Shown piece after piece: positions 1 through 6,002 of a stretch of 6,807 nt of DNA. The stretch is from LMDS01 sp039930465 (lineage in GTDB: Bacteria > Pseudomonadota > Gammaproteobacteria > Burkholderiales > Burkholderiaceae_C), in the NCBI GenBank assembly GCA_039930465.1, contig JBDTTU010000163.1, positions 1 through 6,807 on the forward strand, read 5' to 3'. Made by a program: the position numbers and the translations under genes. A model generated the notes under the pieces. The model was not told where the DNA came from. It was given only the letters and a program-made list of their open reading frames with translations, and ran no database searches. Positions within the stretch are counted from its first letter, which is position 1, and every line of letters starts with the position of its first letter.

Positions 1-1082
1 GCCTTGCACTGCTTCATGCCCAGGCTGATGCGGCGCTTGTCTTCGTCGATTTCCAGAACCATGACTTCGACTTCGTCGCCGAGAGACACGATCTTGCTCG
101 GTGCGACGTTCTTGTTGGTCCAGTCCATCTCGGAAACGTGCACCAGGCCTTCGATGCCCGGCTCGATTTCGACGAACGCACCGTAGTCGGCGATGTTCGT
201 GATCTTGCCGAACAGGCGGGTGCTGTTCGGGTAACGGCGCGACACGCCATGCCACGGGTCGTCGCCCAACTGCTTGATGCCCAGCGAGACGCGGTTCTTT
301 TCGGCGTCGAACTTCAGGACCTTGGCCTGCAGTTCCTGGCCGACCTGAACCACTTCGCTCGGGTGGCGCACACGGCGCCAGGCCATGTCGGTGATGTGCA
401 GCAGGCCGTCGATGCCGCCGAGGTCGACGAACGCGCCGTACTCGGTGATGTTCTTGACGACGCCGTTGACGATCGCGCCTTCATGCAGCGTGCTGAGCAG
501 CTTGCCGCGTTCTTCGCCCATCGAGGCTTCGACCACAGCGCGGCGCGACAACACGACGTTGTTGCGCTTGCGGTCGAGCTTGATGACCTTGAACTCCATC
601 GTCTTGCCCTCGAACGGGCTCATGTCCTTGACCGGGCGCGTGTCGAGCAGCGAGCCGGGCAGGAAAGCACGGATGCCGTTGACGAGGACGGTCAGGCCGC
701 CCTTGACCTTGCCGTTGACGGTGCCGACCACGAACTCGCCGGACTCGAGCGAGTTCTCGAGCGACAGCCACGAGGCCAGGCGCTTGGCCTTGTCGCGCGA
801 CAGGATGGTGTCGCCGTAGCCGTTTTCGACTGCGTCGATCGCGACGGAGACGAAATCGCCGACCTGGACTTCGAGCTCGCCCTGGTCGTTCTTGAATTCT
901 TCGATCGGAACATAGGCTTCCGATTTGAGGCCGGCGTTCACGACCACGAAGCTGTGTTCGACGCGCACCACTTCAGCAGTGATGACTTCGCCGCTGCGCA
1001 TTTCAGAGCGAGTCAGGGACTCCTCGAACATGGCGGCAAAGGATTCCATGCCGGAGGTTTCGGCAACTTGAGTTTGGGACAT
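1..1082 (-). CDS. rpsA: 30S ribosomal protein S1, N-terminal 360 residues (3' end outside window)
   Basis: Encodes the large RNA-binding ribosomal protein S1, which sits on the 30S subunit and helps load mRNAs with structured leaders or weak Shine-Dalgarno sequences. The reading frame is open from the ATG at 1082-1080 to the window edge. About four of the usual six S1 (OB-fold) repeats are visible, at roughly residues 21-87, 105-171, 192-260 and 277-347. Recognisable segments include GGLTVLVNGIRAFLPGS (128-144), the repeat-3 core ITEYGAFVDLGGIDGLLHIT (212-231) and the repeat-4 core IADYGAFVEIEPGIEGLVHV (297-316). The start was chosen because it places repeat 1 at the family-typical position; Met12 and Met18 are less likely. 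The only Shine-Dalgarno candidate is a weak GGAAA six bases upstream. The gene follows aroA-cmk on the same strand after a 144-nt structured leader. Identification is essentially certain; the last two or so repeats are not in view. Confidence 0.97.
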   Translation of the reverse strand, partial: MSQTQVAETSGMESFAAMFEESLTRSEMRSGEVITAEVVRVEHSFVVVNAGLKSEAYVPIEEFKNDQGELEVQVGDFVSVAIDAVENGYGDTILSRDKAKRLASWLSLENSLESGEFVVGTVNGKVKGGLTVLVNGIRAFLPGSLLDTRPVKDMSPFEGKTMEFKVIKLDRKRNNVVLSRRAVVEASMGEERGKLLSTLHEGAIVNGVVKNITEYGAFVDLGGIDGLLHITDMAWRRVRHPSEVVQVGQELQAKVLKFDAEKNRVSLGIKQLGDDPWHGVSRRYPNSTRLFGKITNIADYGAFVEIEPGIEGLVHVSEMDWTNKNVAPSKIVSLGDEVEVMVLEIDEDKRRISLGMKQCK

Positions 1083-1088
1083 TGGGTG

Positions 1089-1093
1089 TTTCC
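1089..1093 (-). promoter_or_regulatory. Weak ribosome binding site of rpsA
   Basis: On the minus strand GGAAA is followed by CACCCA and then the rpsA ATG. This is the only purine-rich stretch at a workable distance, and it matches the anti-Shine-Dalgarno poorly. From established knowledge, E. coli rpsA also has a degenerate Shine-Dalgarno and relies on leader folding plus S1 for efficient and autoregulated initiation. That this applies here is inference. Confidence 0.5.
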
Positions 1094-1096
1094 GGT

Positions 1097-1112
1097 GCGG
1101 CCTCACGACCGC
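1097..1112 (-). promoter_or_regulatory. rpsA leader hairpin with GNRA tetraloop, next to the ribosome binding site
   Basis: On the minus strand GCGGTC-GTGA-GGCCGC folds into a 6-bp stem (one U-G wobble) closed by a GUGA loop, which fits the stable GNRA tetraloop class. It ends three bases before the weak GGAAA ribosome binding site of rpsA. Its position directly upstream suggests a role in presenting or controlling the initiation region. The fold was read by eye and no energy was calculated. In a GC-rich leader some pairing is expected by chance. Confidence 0.45.
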
Positions 1113-1142
1113 GGGGTTAAGTTGAACAACCGCCGCCCTGGC

Positions 1143-1177
1143 GTGCCTTCGGATCGCTCTTGGGTAAGAGCAGGCAC
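1143..1177 (-). promoter_or_regulatory. Upstream rpsA leader hairpin (12 bp with a 7-nt bulge)
   Basis: On the minus strand GTGCCT-GCTCTT, loop ACCC, AAGAGC, unpaired GATCCGA, AGGCAC gives two perfect 6-bp helices stacked around a one-sided 7-nt bulge. It lies in the 144-nt gap between aroA-cmk and rpsA. No T-run follows, so it is not a canonical intrinsic terminator. A T/A-rich stretch (TTGTTCAACTTAA, about 1118-1130) separates it from the second hairpin. Hairpins flanking A/U-rich single strand is the arrangement known for S1-autoregulated rpsA leaders in gammaproteobacteria, but function here is inferred. Confidence 0.5.
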
Positions 1178-1226
1178 TGGAGGGAGAGCGACGGACCTTC
1201 TTTCTCGCTGCTTCTCTTTCAGCCGG

Positions 1227-3248
1227 TCAGGTTGCCCCGAACGGCCTGCGTTGTTCCCAGGCTTTCAGCACCGCTTCCACCGAGGCTTCGACGGAAAGTG
1301 CCGAGTTGTCCAGCAACATCGCATCCACGGCTGATCTGAGAGGCGAAACGCTGCGGGTTTGATCCCGGGCGTCACGCGCTTCGAGCTCGGCGCGAAGACT
1401 GTCGATATTAGCGGAAATTCCCTTTGAAATCAACTGCTTGTAGCGCCGCTCGGCACGCGTCGCGGCGCTCGCGGTAAGGAAAACCTTGAACTGCGCCCCG
1501 GGGAAGATCACGGTGCCCATGTCGCGACCGTCGGCCACCAGCCCGGGAACGCGGTGGAACGAGACCTGCAGCGTGCGCAAGGCGGCGCGCACCAGCGGCC
1601 AGGCCGAGACCTTGGAGGCCAGCGCGCCCACTTCTTCGAGGCGCAAGGTTTCGGTCACGTCCTGGCCGCCGAGGCGGACGATGCCGGCGTCGAAGTGCAG
1701 GTCGAGGTTGCCGGCGAGTTGCGCCAGGCGCTGCTCGTCATCGGCGCGCACGCTGGCGCGCATCGCGGCCAGTGCGGTGGCGCGGTAGACGGCGCCGGAA
1801 TCGAGAAAGTGATAACCGAGCGCCTTCGCCACGGCGCTGGCGAGCGTGCCTTTGCCGGAAGCCGTGGGGCCGTCGACCGTGATGATCGGAATGTTTTGCG
1901 GCTCGGTGCTCACCCGCTCGAACAAGGTCTCGAAGTAGTCGGGGAAGGTCTTGCCCACGCACTGCGGGTCGAGGATGCGCACCGGCACCGCTGCGCCGTC
2001 GGTCGAGGCCAGACCGTTGAAAGCCGCCAGCGAAAAACACATCGCGACGCGGTGGTCGTCGTAGGTGTGGATGGCGGCGGGCCGCCAATCCGCGGGCGGT
2101 GTGATTTCGATGAAGTCCTGCCCTTCGATCACGGTTGCGCCGAGTTTGCGCAGCTCGGTCGCCATGGCTGCGATGCGGTCGGTCTCCTTGACACGCCAGC
2201 TCGCGATGTTGTCGAGCCGTGTCGTGCCGGTGGCGTAGAGCGCCATGACGGCGAGTGTCATCGCCGCGTCGGGGATGTGGTTGCAATCGAGTGTGATGGC
2301 AGTCAGAGGGAAGCTGCCGCGTCGCACTTCGAGCCAGCCGGGGCCGCTGCTGACCTGCGCGCCCATCATTTGCGCCGCTTCCACGAACCGAATGTCGCCC
2401 TGGATCGAATCCGAGCCGACACCGACGATCCGGATCGGCGCTTCCGTGGCGGCGATCGCACCGAGACCAATGAAGTACGACGCCGAAGACGCGTCGCCTT
2501 CGACGCGGATGTCGCCCGGCGATCGGTACGCGCTGCCGTGAGGAATCGTGAAGCGCTGCCAGCCATCGCGCACGACCTGGATGCCGAAGCGCGCCAGCAG
2601 GTTCAGCGTGATCTCGACATAGGGCTTGGAGATGAGCTCGCCCTCGACCTCGATCACGATGGCCCGCCGCTCAGCGGCCAGCGGCAGCGCCAGCAGCAGC
2701 GCGGTGAGGAACTGGCTTGACACGTCGCCACGCACGCGGATCGGCTGCGCAGTGTTCAAGGGCGCCGTACCGGGCCGCAGTTGCAGCGGTGGGAAGCCAT
2801 CATGGCCGAGATAGTCGATGCCACAGCCGAGCTGCCGCAAGGCGTCGACCAGGTCGCCGATCGGCCGCTCGTGCATGCGCGGCACGCCGCTCAGCTCAAA
2901 GTGGCCGGACTGTGTGGCCGCGAGAACCGCGAGCGCGGCGGTGAGCGGGCGCATCGCGGTGCCGGCGTTGCCGAGAAAGAGCTTCGCGTCGTGCGTTTTC
3001 AGCCTTCCGCCAAGGCCGGTCACGTGCAGCGTCTGGCCTGCGGGCTGCACATCGCAGCCCAGGGCCAGTAGCGCGTCGAGCATCACCCGCGTGTCGTCTG
3101 ACTCGAGCAGGTCATGAATGACCGTCGTGTCCGCGCTCAGGCCCGCCAGCAGCAGCACCCGGTTCGAGATGCTCTTGGAGCCGGGCAACTGCACCGTGCC
3201 CGCGGCAGACTGCAGCGGCGGGAGGTCGAGAAATCGGGTCGTGAACAT
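1227..3248 (-). CDS. aroA-cmk: Bifunctional 3-phosphoshikimate 1-carboxyvinyltransferase / cytidylate kinase (AroA-Cmk fusion)
   Basis: A 673-residue cytoplasmic fusion. Residues 1 to about 446 are EPSP synthase, joining PEP to shikimate-3-phosphate. Visible are PGSKSISNR (22-30), LFLGNAGTAMRPL (90-102), Arg124, SSQ (177-179), Asp327, RVKETDR (352-358), DDHR (397-400) and Lys433, matching the substrate-binding and catalytic residues of E. coli AroA. Gly96, Thr97 and Pro101 are those of the class I, glyphosate-sensitive type. Residues from about 453 to the end are cytidylate kinase (CMP/dCMP plus ATP): P-loop GPTASGKGT (460-468), LDSGAVYRA (482-490), DGRDMGTVIFP (573-583), RRYKQL (601-606) and an Arg-rich lid (625-632). 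Almost no linker joins them. The ATG at 3248 starts close to the first AroA strand, as in the family, though no good Shine-Dalgarno precedes it. tyrA lies 31 nt upstream and rpsA 144 nt downstream. Such fusions are known in Comamonadaceae. Confidence 0.96.
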   Translation of the reverse strand: MFTTRFLDLPPLQSAAGTVQLPGSKSISNRVLLLAGLSADTTVIHDLLESDDTRVMLDALLALGCDVQPAGQTLHVTGLGGRLKTHDAKLFLGNAGTAMRPLTAALAVLAATQSGHFELSGVPRMHERPIGDLVDALRQLGCGIDYLGHDGFPPLQLRPGTAPLNTAQPIRVRGDVSSQFLTALLLALPLAAERRAIVIEVEGELISKPYVEITLNLLARFGIQVVRDGWQRFTIPHGSAYRSPGDIRVEGDASSASYFIGLGAIAATEAPIRIVGVGSDSIQGDIRFVEAAQMMGAQVSSGPGWLEVRRGSFPLTAITLDCNHIPDAAMTLAVMALYATGTTRLDNIASWRVKETDRIAAMATELRKLGATVIEGQDFIEITPPADWRPAAIHTYDDHRVAMCFSLAAFNGLASTDGAAVPVRILDPQCVGKTFPDYFETLFERVSTEPQNIPIITVDGPTASGKGTLASAVAKALGYHFLDSGAVYRATALAAMRASVRADDEQRLAQLAGNLDLHFDAGIVRLGGQDVTETLRLEEVGALASKVSAWPLVRAALRTLQVSFHRVPGLVADGRDMGTVIFPGAQFKVFLTASAATRAERRYKQLISKGISANIDSLRAELEARDARDQTRSVSPLRSAVDAMLLDNSALSVEASVEAVLKAWEQRRPFGAT

Positions 3249-3279
3249 GTGGCAGCGCAGCCGGGGCGGCGCGAAGGAA

Positions 3280-4164
3280 TCAGTGGCTGGTGTTCGGCTT
3301 GGCGGCGTTCATCTGCCACCCGGCGCGCGCTTCCGAAGCGCTGCGAATCATGTCTTCCAGTGCTTCGGCGTTGCCCGACTTGATCGCGAGTTCCATCGCT
3401 TCGAGCGCGTGGCGAACCCGCATGGTCTGCTTCAGCAGCTCTTCGCGGTTCGACATCAGGATGTCGCGCCACACCGTCGGGTCACTGGCGGCGATGCGGG
3501 TGAAATCGCGAAAGCCCGGGCCTGCGAGCGAAAGGTAGTCGCGGCCTGCCGGCTGCCTGGCCACAGAGTTGAAATACGCGAAGGCCAACAGGTGCGGCAG
3601 GTGGCTCACGGCGGCGAAGGCGGCGTCGTGGTTCTCGGGGGTCATGCGCAGCACCTGCGAGCCGATCGCGGCCCAGGTATCGGTGGCTTTTTGCACCAGC
3701 TCGGGCGAGGTTTGGGGCAGCGGCGTCAGGATCACCTGGCGGCCGTTGTAGAGCGTGGCGTCGGCGTGCGCGATGCCGGCCACCTCTTTGCCTGCGATCG
3801 GGTGCGCCGGCACGAAGGAACTGATGCGCTCCTTCAGCACGCGGCGGGCGGCGTCGACCACGTCGCGTTTCGTCGACCCCACGTCCATCAGCAGCACGCC
3901 AGGCTCGACGAGGTGGCGAATGGCCTTGAACGTGGCTTCGGTCGCCGACACGGGCACGGCGATCAGCACGATGTCGGAACCCGAGACGGCCAGCAGCGCC
4001 GATTCGGCCGCCGTGTCGATGATGCCCAGCTTCTTCGCCTTCTCGGTCGTGGAGGGTGACTTGCTGTAGCCGATCACGCGCTTGACGAGCCCGGCGCGCT
4101 TGAGCGCGAGCGCAAACGAGCCGCCCATCAGGCCACAGCCGATCACTCCGAGTTGGTTGAACAT
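3280..4164 (-). CDS. tyrA: Prephenate dehydrogenase (TyrA family)
   Basis: A 294-residue cytoplasmic enzyme that oxidatively decarboxylates prephenate (or arogenate) on the route to tyrosine. An N-terminal Rossmann fold carries the dinucleotide motif GCGLMGGS (9-16). The family core follows: DVGSTKRDVV (94-103), HPIAGKE with the likely catalytic His121 (121-127), SHLPHLLA with His188 and His191 (187-194), and AGPGFRDFTRIAASDP (214-229). There is no fused chorismate mutase and no ACT domain, so this is the short monofunctional form. The loop after strand 2 reads GYSKSPSTTEKA (32-43) and lacks the acidic residue usual for NAD binding, which may mean NADP preference. The ATG at 4164 begins right at the Rossmann fold. 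It follows pheA after 18 nt, and no strong Shine-Dalgarno is seen, so coupling with pheA is plausible. Substrate choice between prephenate and arogenate cannot be settled from sequence. Confidence 0.94.
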   Translation of the reverse strand: MFNQLGVIGCGLMGGSFALALKRAGLVKRVIGYSKSPSTTEKAKKLGIIDTAAESALLAVSGSDIVLIAVPVSATEATFKAIRHLVEPGVLLMDVGSTKRDVVDAARRVLKERISSFVPAHPIAGKEVAGIAHADATLYNGRQVILTPLPQTSPELVQKATDTWAAIGSQVLRMTPENHDAAFAAVSHLPHLLAFAYFNSVARQPAGRDYLSLAGPGFRDFTRIAASDPTVWRDILMSNREELLKQTMRVRHALEAMELAIKSGNAEALEDMIRSASEARAGWQMNAAKPNTSH

Positions 4165-4182
4165 GAGACTTAAGTGCCCTGG

Positions 4183-5289
4183 TCAGTGCACATCGATGGG
4201 ATAGGTGCCGAGCAGCTTGAAGAACGCGCAGACCTCGCGCAGTTCTTGCAACGCCGCCGCGACGTGGGGCTGATCGGGGTGGCCTTGCAGGTCGATGTAG
4301 AAGTAGTACTCCCACTGGCCGGAACGGGCAGGGCGTGACTCGAAGCGGGTCATCGACACGCCGTGTTGTTTCAGCGGCACCAGCATGTCGTGCACGGCAC
4401 CGGGGCGGTTGTTCACCGAGACGACGAGGCTGGTGCAATCGTGCCCCGAGGCTTGTGGCTGCGGGTGTTTGTGCGGGTGCGCGACGATGGCGAAGCGGGT
4501 GCGGTTGTGGGCGTCGTCCTGCACTGCCGGCGCGACCACGTGCAGTCCAAACTGGCTGGCCGCGCGCTCGCTGGCGATCCCGGCCAGGCGCGTGTCGACG
4601 CTGGCCATGCGGGCGCCTTCGGCATTGCTTGACACCGGCCGGCGTTCCACGTTTGGCAAGTGGTTGCTGAGCCAGCCGTGGCACTGCGCCAGCGCCTGCG
4701 GGTGGGCGCATACCGCTTCGATGCCTTCGAGCGAATTCACGCCGCGCAGCAGGTGGTGGCGCACGTACAGGCTGGTCTCGCCGATGATGAACAAGGGCGT
4801 CGTCAGGAACAGGTCGAGCGAACGCGTGACCACGCCTTCGCTGGAATTCTCGACCGGCACCACGCCGAAGTCGGCCGAGCCGGCGCTGGTGGCGTGGAAC
4901 ACTTCGTCGAAGTTGGCGCAGGGCACGTGCACGATCGACGAGCCGAAGAAACCGAGCGCGGCTTCTTCGCTGAAGGTGCCAGCGGGCCCGAGATAGGCCA
5001 CGCGCGTGGGCGTTTCGAGCGCCCGGCAGGCCGACATGATCTCGCGCCAGATCGGCGCCACGCTGTCGGACTTCAGCGGCCCGGTGTTGGCGAGCTTCAG
5101 GCCGTCGATCACCTGCGCTTCGCGTTCAGGCCGGAACGCCACCGAGCCCTCACGCTTCTTGACTTCGCCGACGTGCTGGGCCAGCGCGGCACGGCGATTC
5201 AGCAGGGCGAGTAGCTCGCGGTCGAGCGCATCGATCTGGACGCGAAAAGCGAGCAGATCGTTGGCATTTGCGGGGGAGGAATCAGCCAT
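4183..5289 (-). CDS. pheA: Bifunctional chorismate mutase / prephenate dehydratase (P-protein)
   Basis: A 368-residue enzyme converting chorismate to prephenate and then to phenylpyruvate, the precursor of phenylalanine. Residues about 11-92 form an AroQ-type chorismate mutase; Arg16, Arg33, Lys44 and Arg56-Glu57 line up with the E. coli active site. Prephenate dehydratase spans about 96-272, with GPAGTFSEEAA (101-111), VPVENSSEG (144-152) and the catalytic TRF triad (264-266). A C-terminal ACT domain (about 285-360) keeps NNRPGAVHDM (293-302) and ESRP (317-320), the phenylalanine-binding motifs, so feedback inhibition by phenylalanine is expected. The frame stays open upstream to a TTG at 5343, but the ATG at 5289 gives the family-typical N-terminus and was chosen. 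No convincing Shine-Dalgarno precedes it. serC, often just upstream in related loci, is absent; the neighbour is a DUF2059 gene 86 nt away. Confidence 0.96.
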   Translation of the reverse strand: MADSSPANANDLLAFRVQIDALDRELLALLNRRAALAQHVGEVKKREGSVAFRPEREAQVIDGLKLANTGPLKSDSVAPIWREIMSACRALETPTRVAYLGPAGTFSEEAALGFFGSSIVHVPCANFDEVFHATSAGSADFGVVPVENSSEGVVTRSLDLFLTTPLFIIGETSLYVRHHLLRGVNSLEGIEAVCAHPQALAQCHGWLSNHLPNVERRPVSSNAEGARMASVDTRLAGIASERAASQFGLHVVAPAVQDDAHNRTRFAIVAHPHKHPQPQASGHDCTSLVVSVNNRPGAVHDMLVPLKQHGVSMTRFESRPARSGQWEYYFYIDLQGHPDQPHVAAALQELREVCAFFKLLGTYPIDVH

Positions 5290-5339
5290 GATGCAGTGCA
5301 AATTCTCGCATGCGTCACGGCCGGGCCGGCACAGCAGGG

Positions 5340-5373
5340 GCAAGGTGGGCGCTGCCCTGCGCCATCACCTTGC
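5340..5373 (-). promoter_or_regulatory. Strong hairpin between the DUF2059 gene and pheA
   Basis: A perfect 8-bp outer stem (GCAAGGTG at 5340-5347 with CACCTTGC at 5366-5373) continues into a 5-bp inner stem (GGCGC 5348-5352 with GCGCC 5359-5363). There is a 6-nt loop and a 2-nt bulge (5364-5365). It begins two bases after the DUF2059 stop codon and about 50 nt before the pheA start. No T-run follows on the minus strand, and none follows on the plus strand either. It could be a transcript-stabilising or processing element, an incomplete or Rho-assisted terminator, or an attenuation-type structure. The pairing is seen directly; its role is not known. Confidence 0.55.
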
Positions 5374-5375
5374 GT

Positions 5376-6002
5376 TCACTTGGCGCCCGACGCCTTGCGC
5401 GCCGGAGCCGCGGCCTTCGCCGGCGCGCTGCCCGCGGCGGCAGGCGGCGCGGCCGGCACGCCGAGCGCGGTGCGCACCTTGGTCTCGAGCGCCTGCAATT
5501 TCGGGTCGAGCATCGGGCGCGCTTCGGCCACGAGCTTCTGCATGAAGCCGTTCTGCATCTCTGCGCCGAGCTGCAGGTACTTCTTGTTCACCGACGATTC
5601 GAGCCAGGCAATCAACTGCTTGAGTTCGTCGTCGGTGAACTTCTCTTCGAGCACGGCGCCGATCGTGGTCGGCGCGATCTTCACGGCGCGCTCGCGCACA
5701 AGGGGATAGGACTCGTCCACGTATTTCTTCACGTCGGCCTCGATGCCCTTGCCGACGGCTTCGCGCTTCTCGGAGGGCACCTGCTGCTGCAGTGCGCGGC
5801 CGGCTGCCTGCATCATCTGCCCGGCGGGCTGTTCGACCAGGTTGCGCGCCATGTTCTCGATGGCGGGCTGCTGCAGCAGCAGCACCTTCTGCACCAGTTC
5901 TTTCTTGGCTGCCGAGACCGGCGCGGGCGCGGGGGCCGATGCGCTCTGGGCATGCGCAAGCGTGGCGCTGGTTATCAACGCCAGCACGATCATTCTTTTC
6001 AT
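5376..6002 (-). CDS. Exported DUF2059 domain protein of unknown function
   Basis: A 208-residue protein with an apparent cleavable signal peptide: MKR, a hydrophobic core, then AHA with likely cleavage after Ala18, so probably periplasmic. An Ala/Pro/Ser-rich stretch follows (about 20-32), then a mostly helical, Gln- and charge-rich region. The segment FTDDELKQLIAWLESSVNKK (122-141) matches the hallmark of DUF2059 proteins. The last 28 residues or so are Ala/Pro/Lys-rich and look disordered. No catalytic motif is visible and the family has no established biochemical role, so no function is assigned. The start is well supported: GAGGAG (6016-6011) lies 8 nt upstream. The ATG shares one base with the gyrA stop (TGATG), which implies translational coupling to gyrA. 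A strong hairpin begins two bases after its stop codon. Confidence 0.88.
   Translation of the reverse strand: MKRMIVLALITSATLAHAQSASAPAPAPVSAAKKELVQKVLLLQQPAIENMARNLVEQPAGQMMQAAGRALQQQVPSEKREAVGKGIEADVKKYVDESYPLVRERAVKIAPTTIGAVLEEKFTDDELKQLIAWLESSVNKKYLQLGAEMQNGFMQKLVAEARPMLDPKLQALETKVRTALGVPAAPPAAAGSAPAKAAAPARKASGAK

Noticed and set aside
1143..1177. Rho-independent terminator after aroA-cmk
   Set aside because: The hairpin is strong but is not followed by a T-run on the minus strand, so it is better described as a leader structure of rpsA.
1083..1226. Sigma-70 promoter for rpsA in the intergenic gap
   Set aside because: I looked for paired -35 and -10 boxes on the minus strand and found no convincing combination. 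A promoter inside the end of cmk, or read-through, remains possible.
138..1334. Plus-strand open frame of 398 codons opposite rpsA
   Set aside because: It is antisense to a complete S1 reading frame with strong family conservation, has a His/Asp/Val/Ala-rich composition without recognisable domains, and runs into the aroA-cmk gene. GC-rich codon use produces such frames routinely.
1554..2720. Plus-strand open frame of 388 codons opposite aroA-cmk
   Set aside because: It is a shadow of the well-supported fusion gene, with Arg/His/Asp-rich low-complexity composition and no family resemblance.
3118..4059. Plus-strand open frame of 313 codons opposite tyrA and the start of aroA-cmk
   Set aside because: It spans the junction of two real minus-strand genes and shows no domain; it is explained by high GC at third positions.
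5290..5343. N-terminal extension of PheA from a TTG at 5343
   Set aside because: The 18 extra residues (starting PLLCRPGRDACENLHC) do not resemble a chorismate mutase N-terminus and begin inside the hairpin. The ATG at 5289 gives the usual length.
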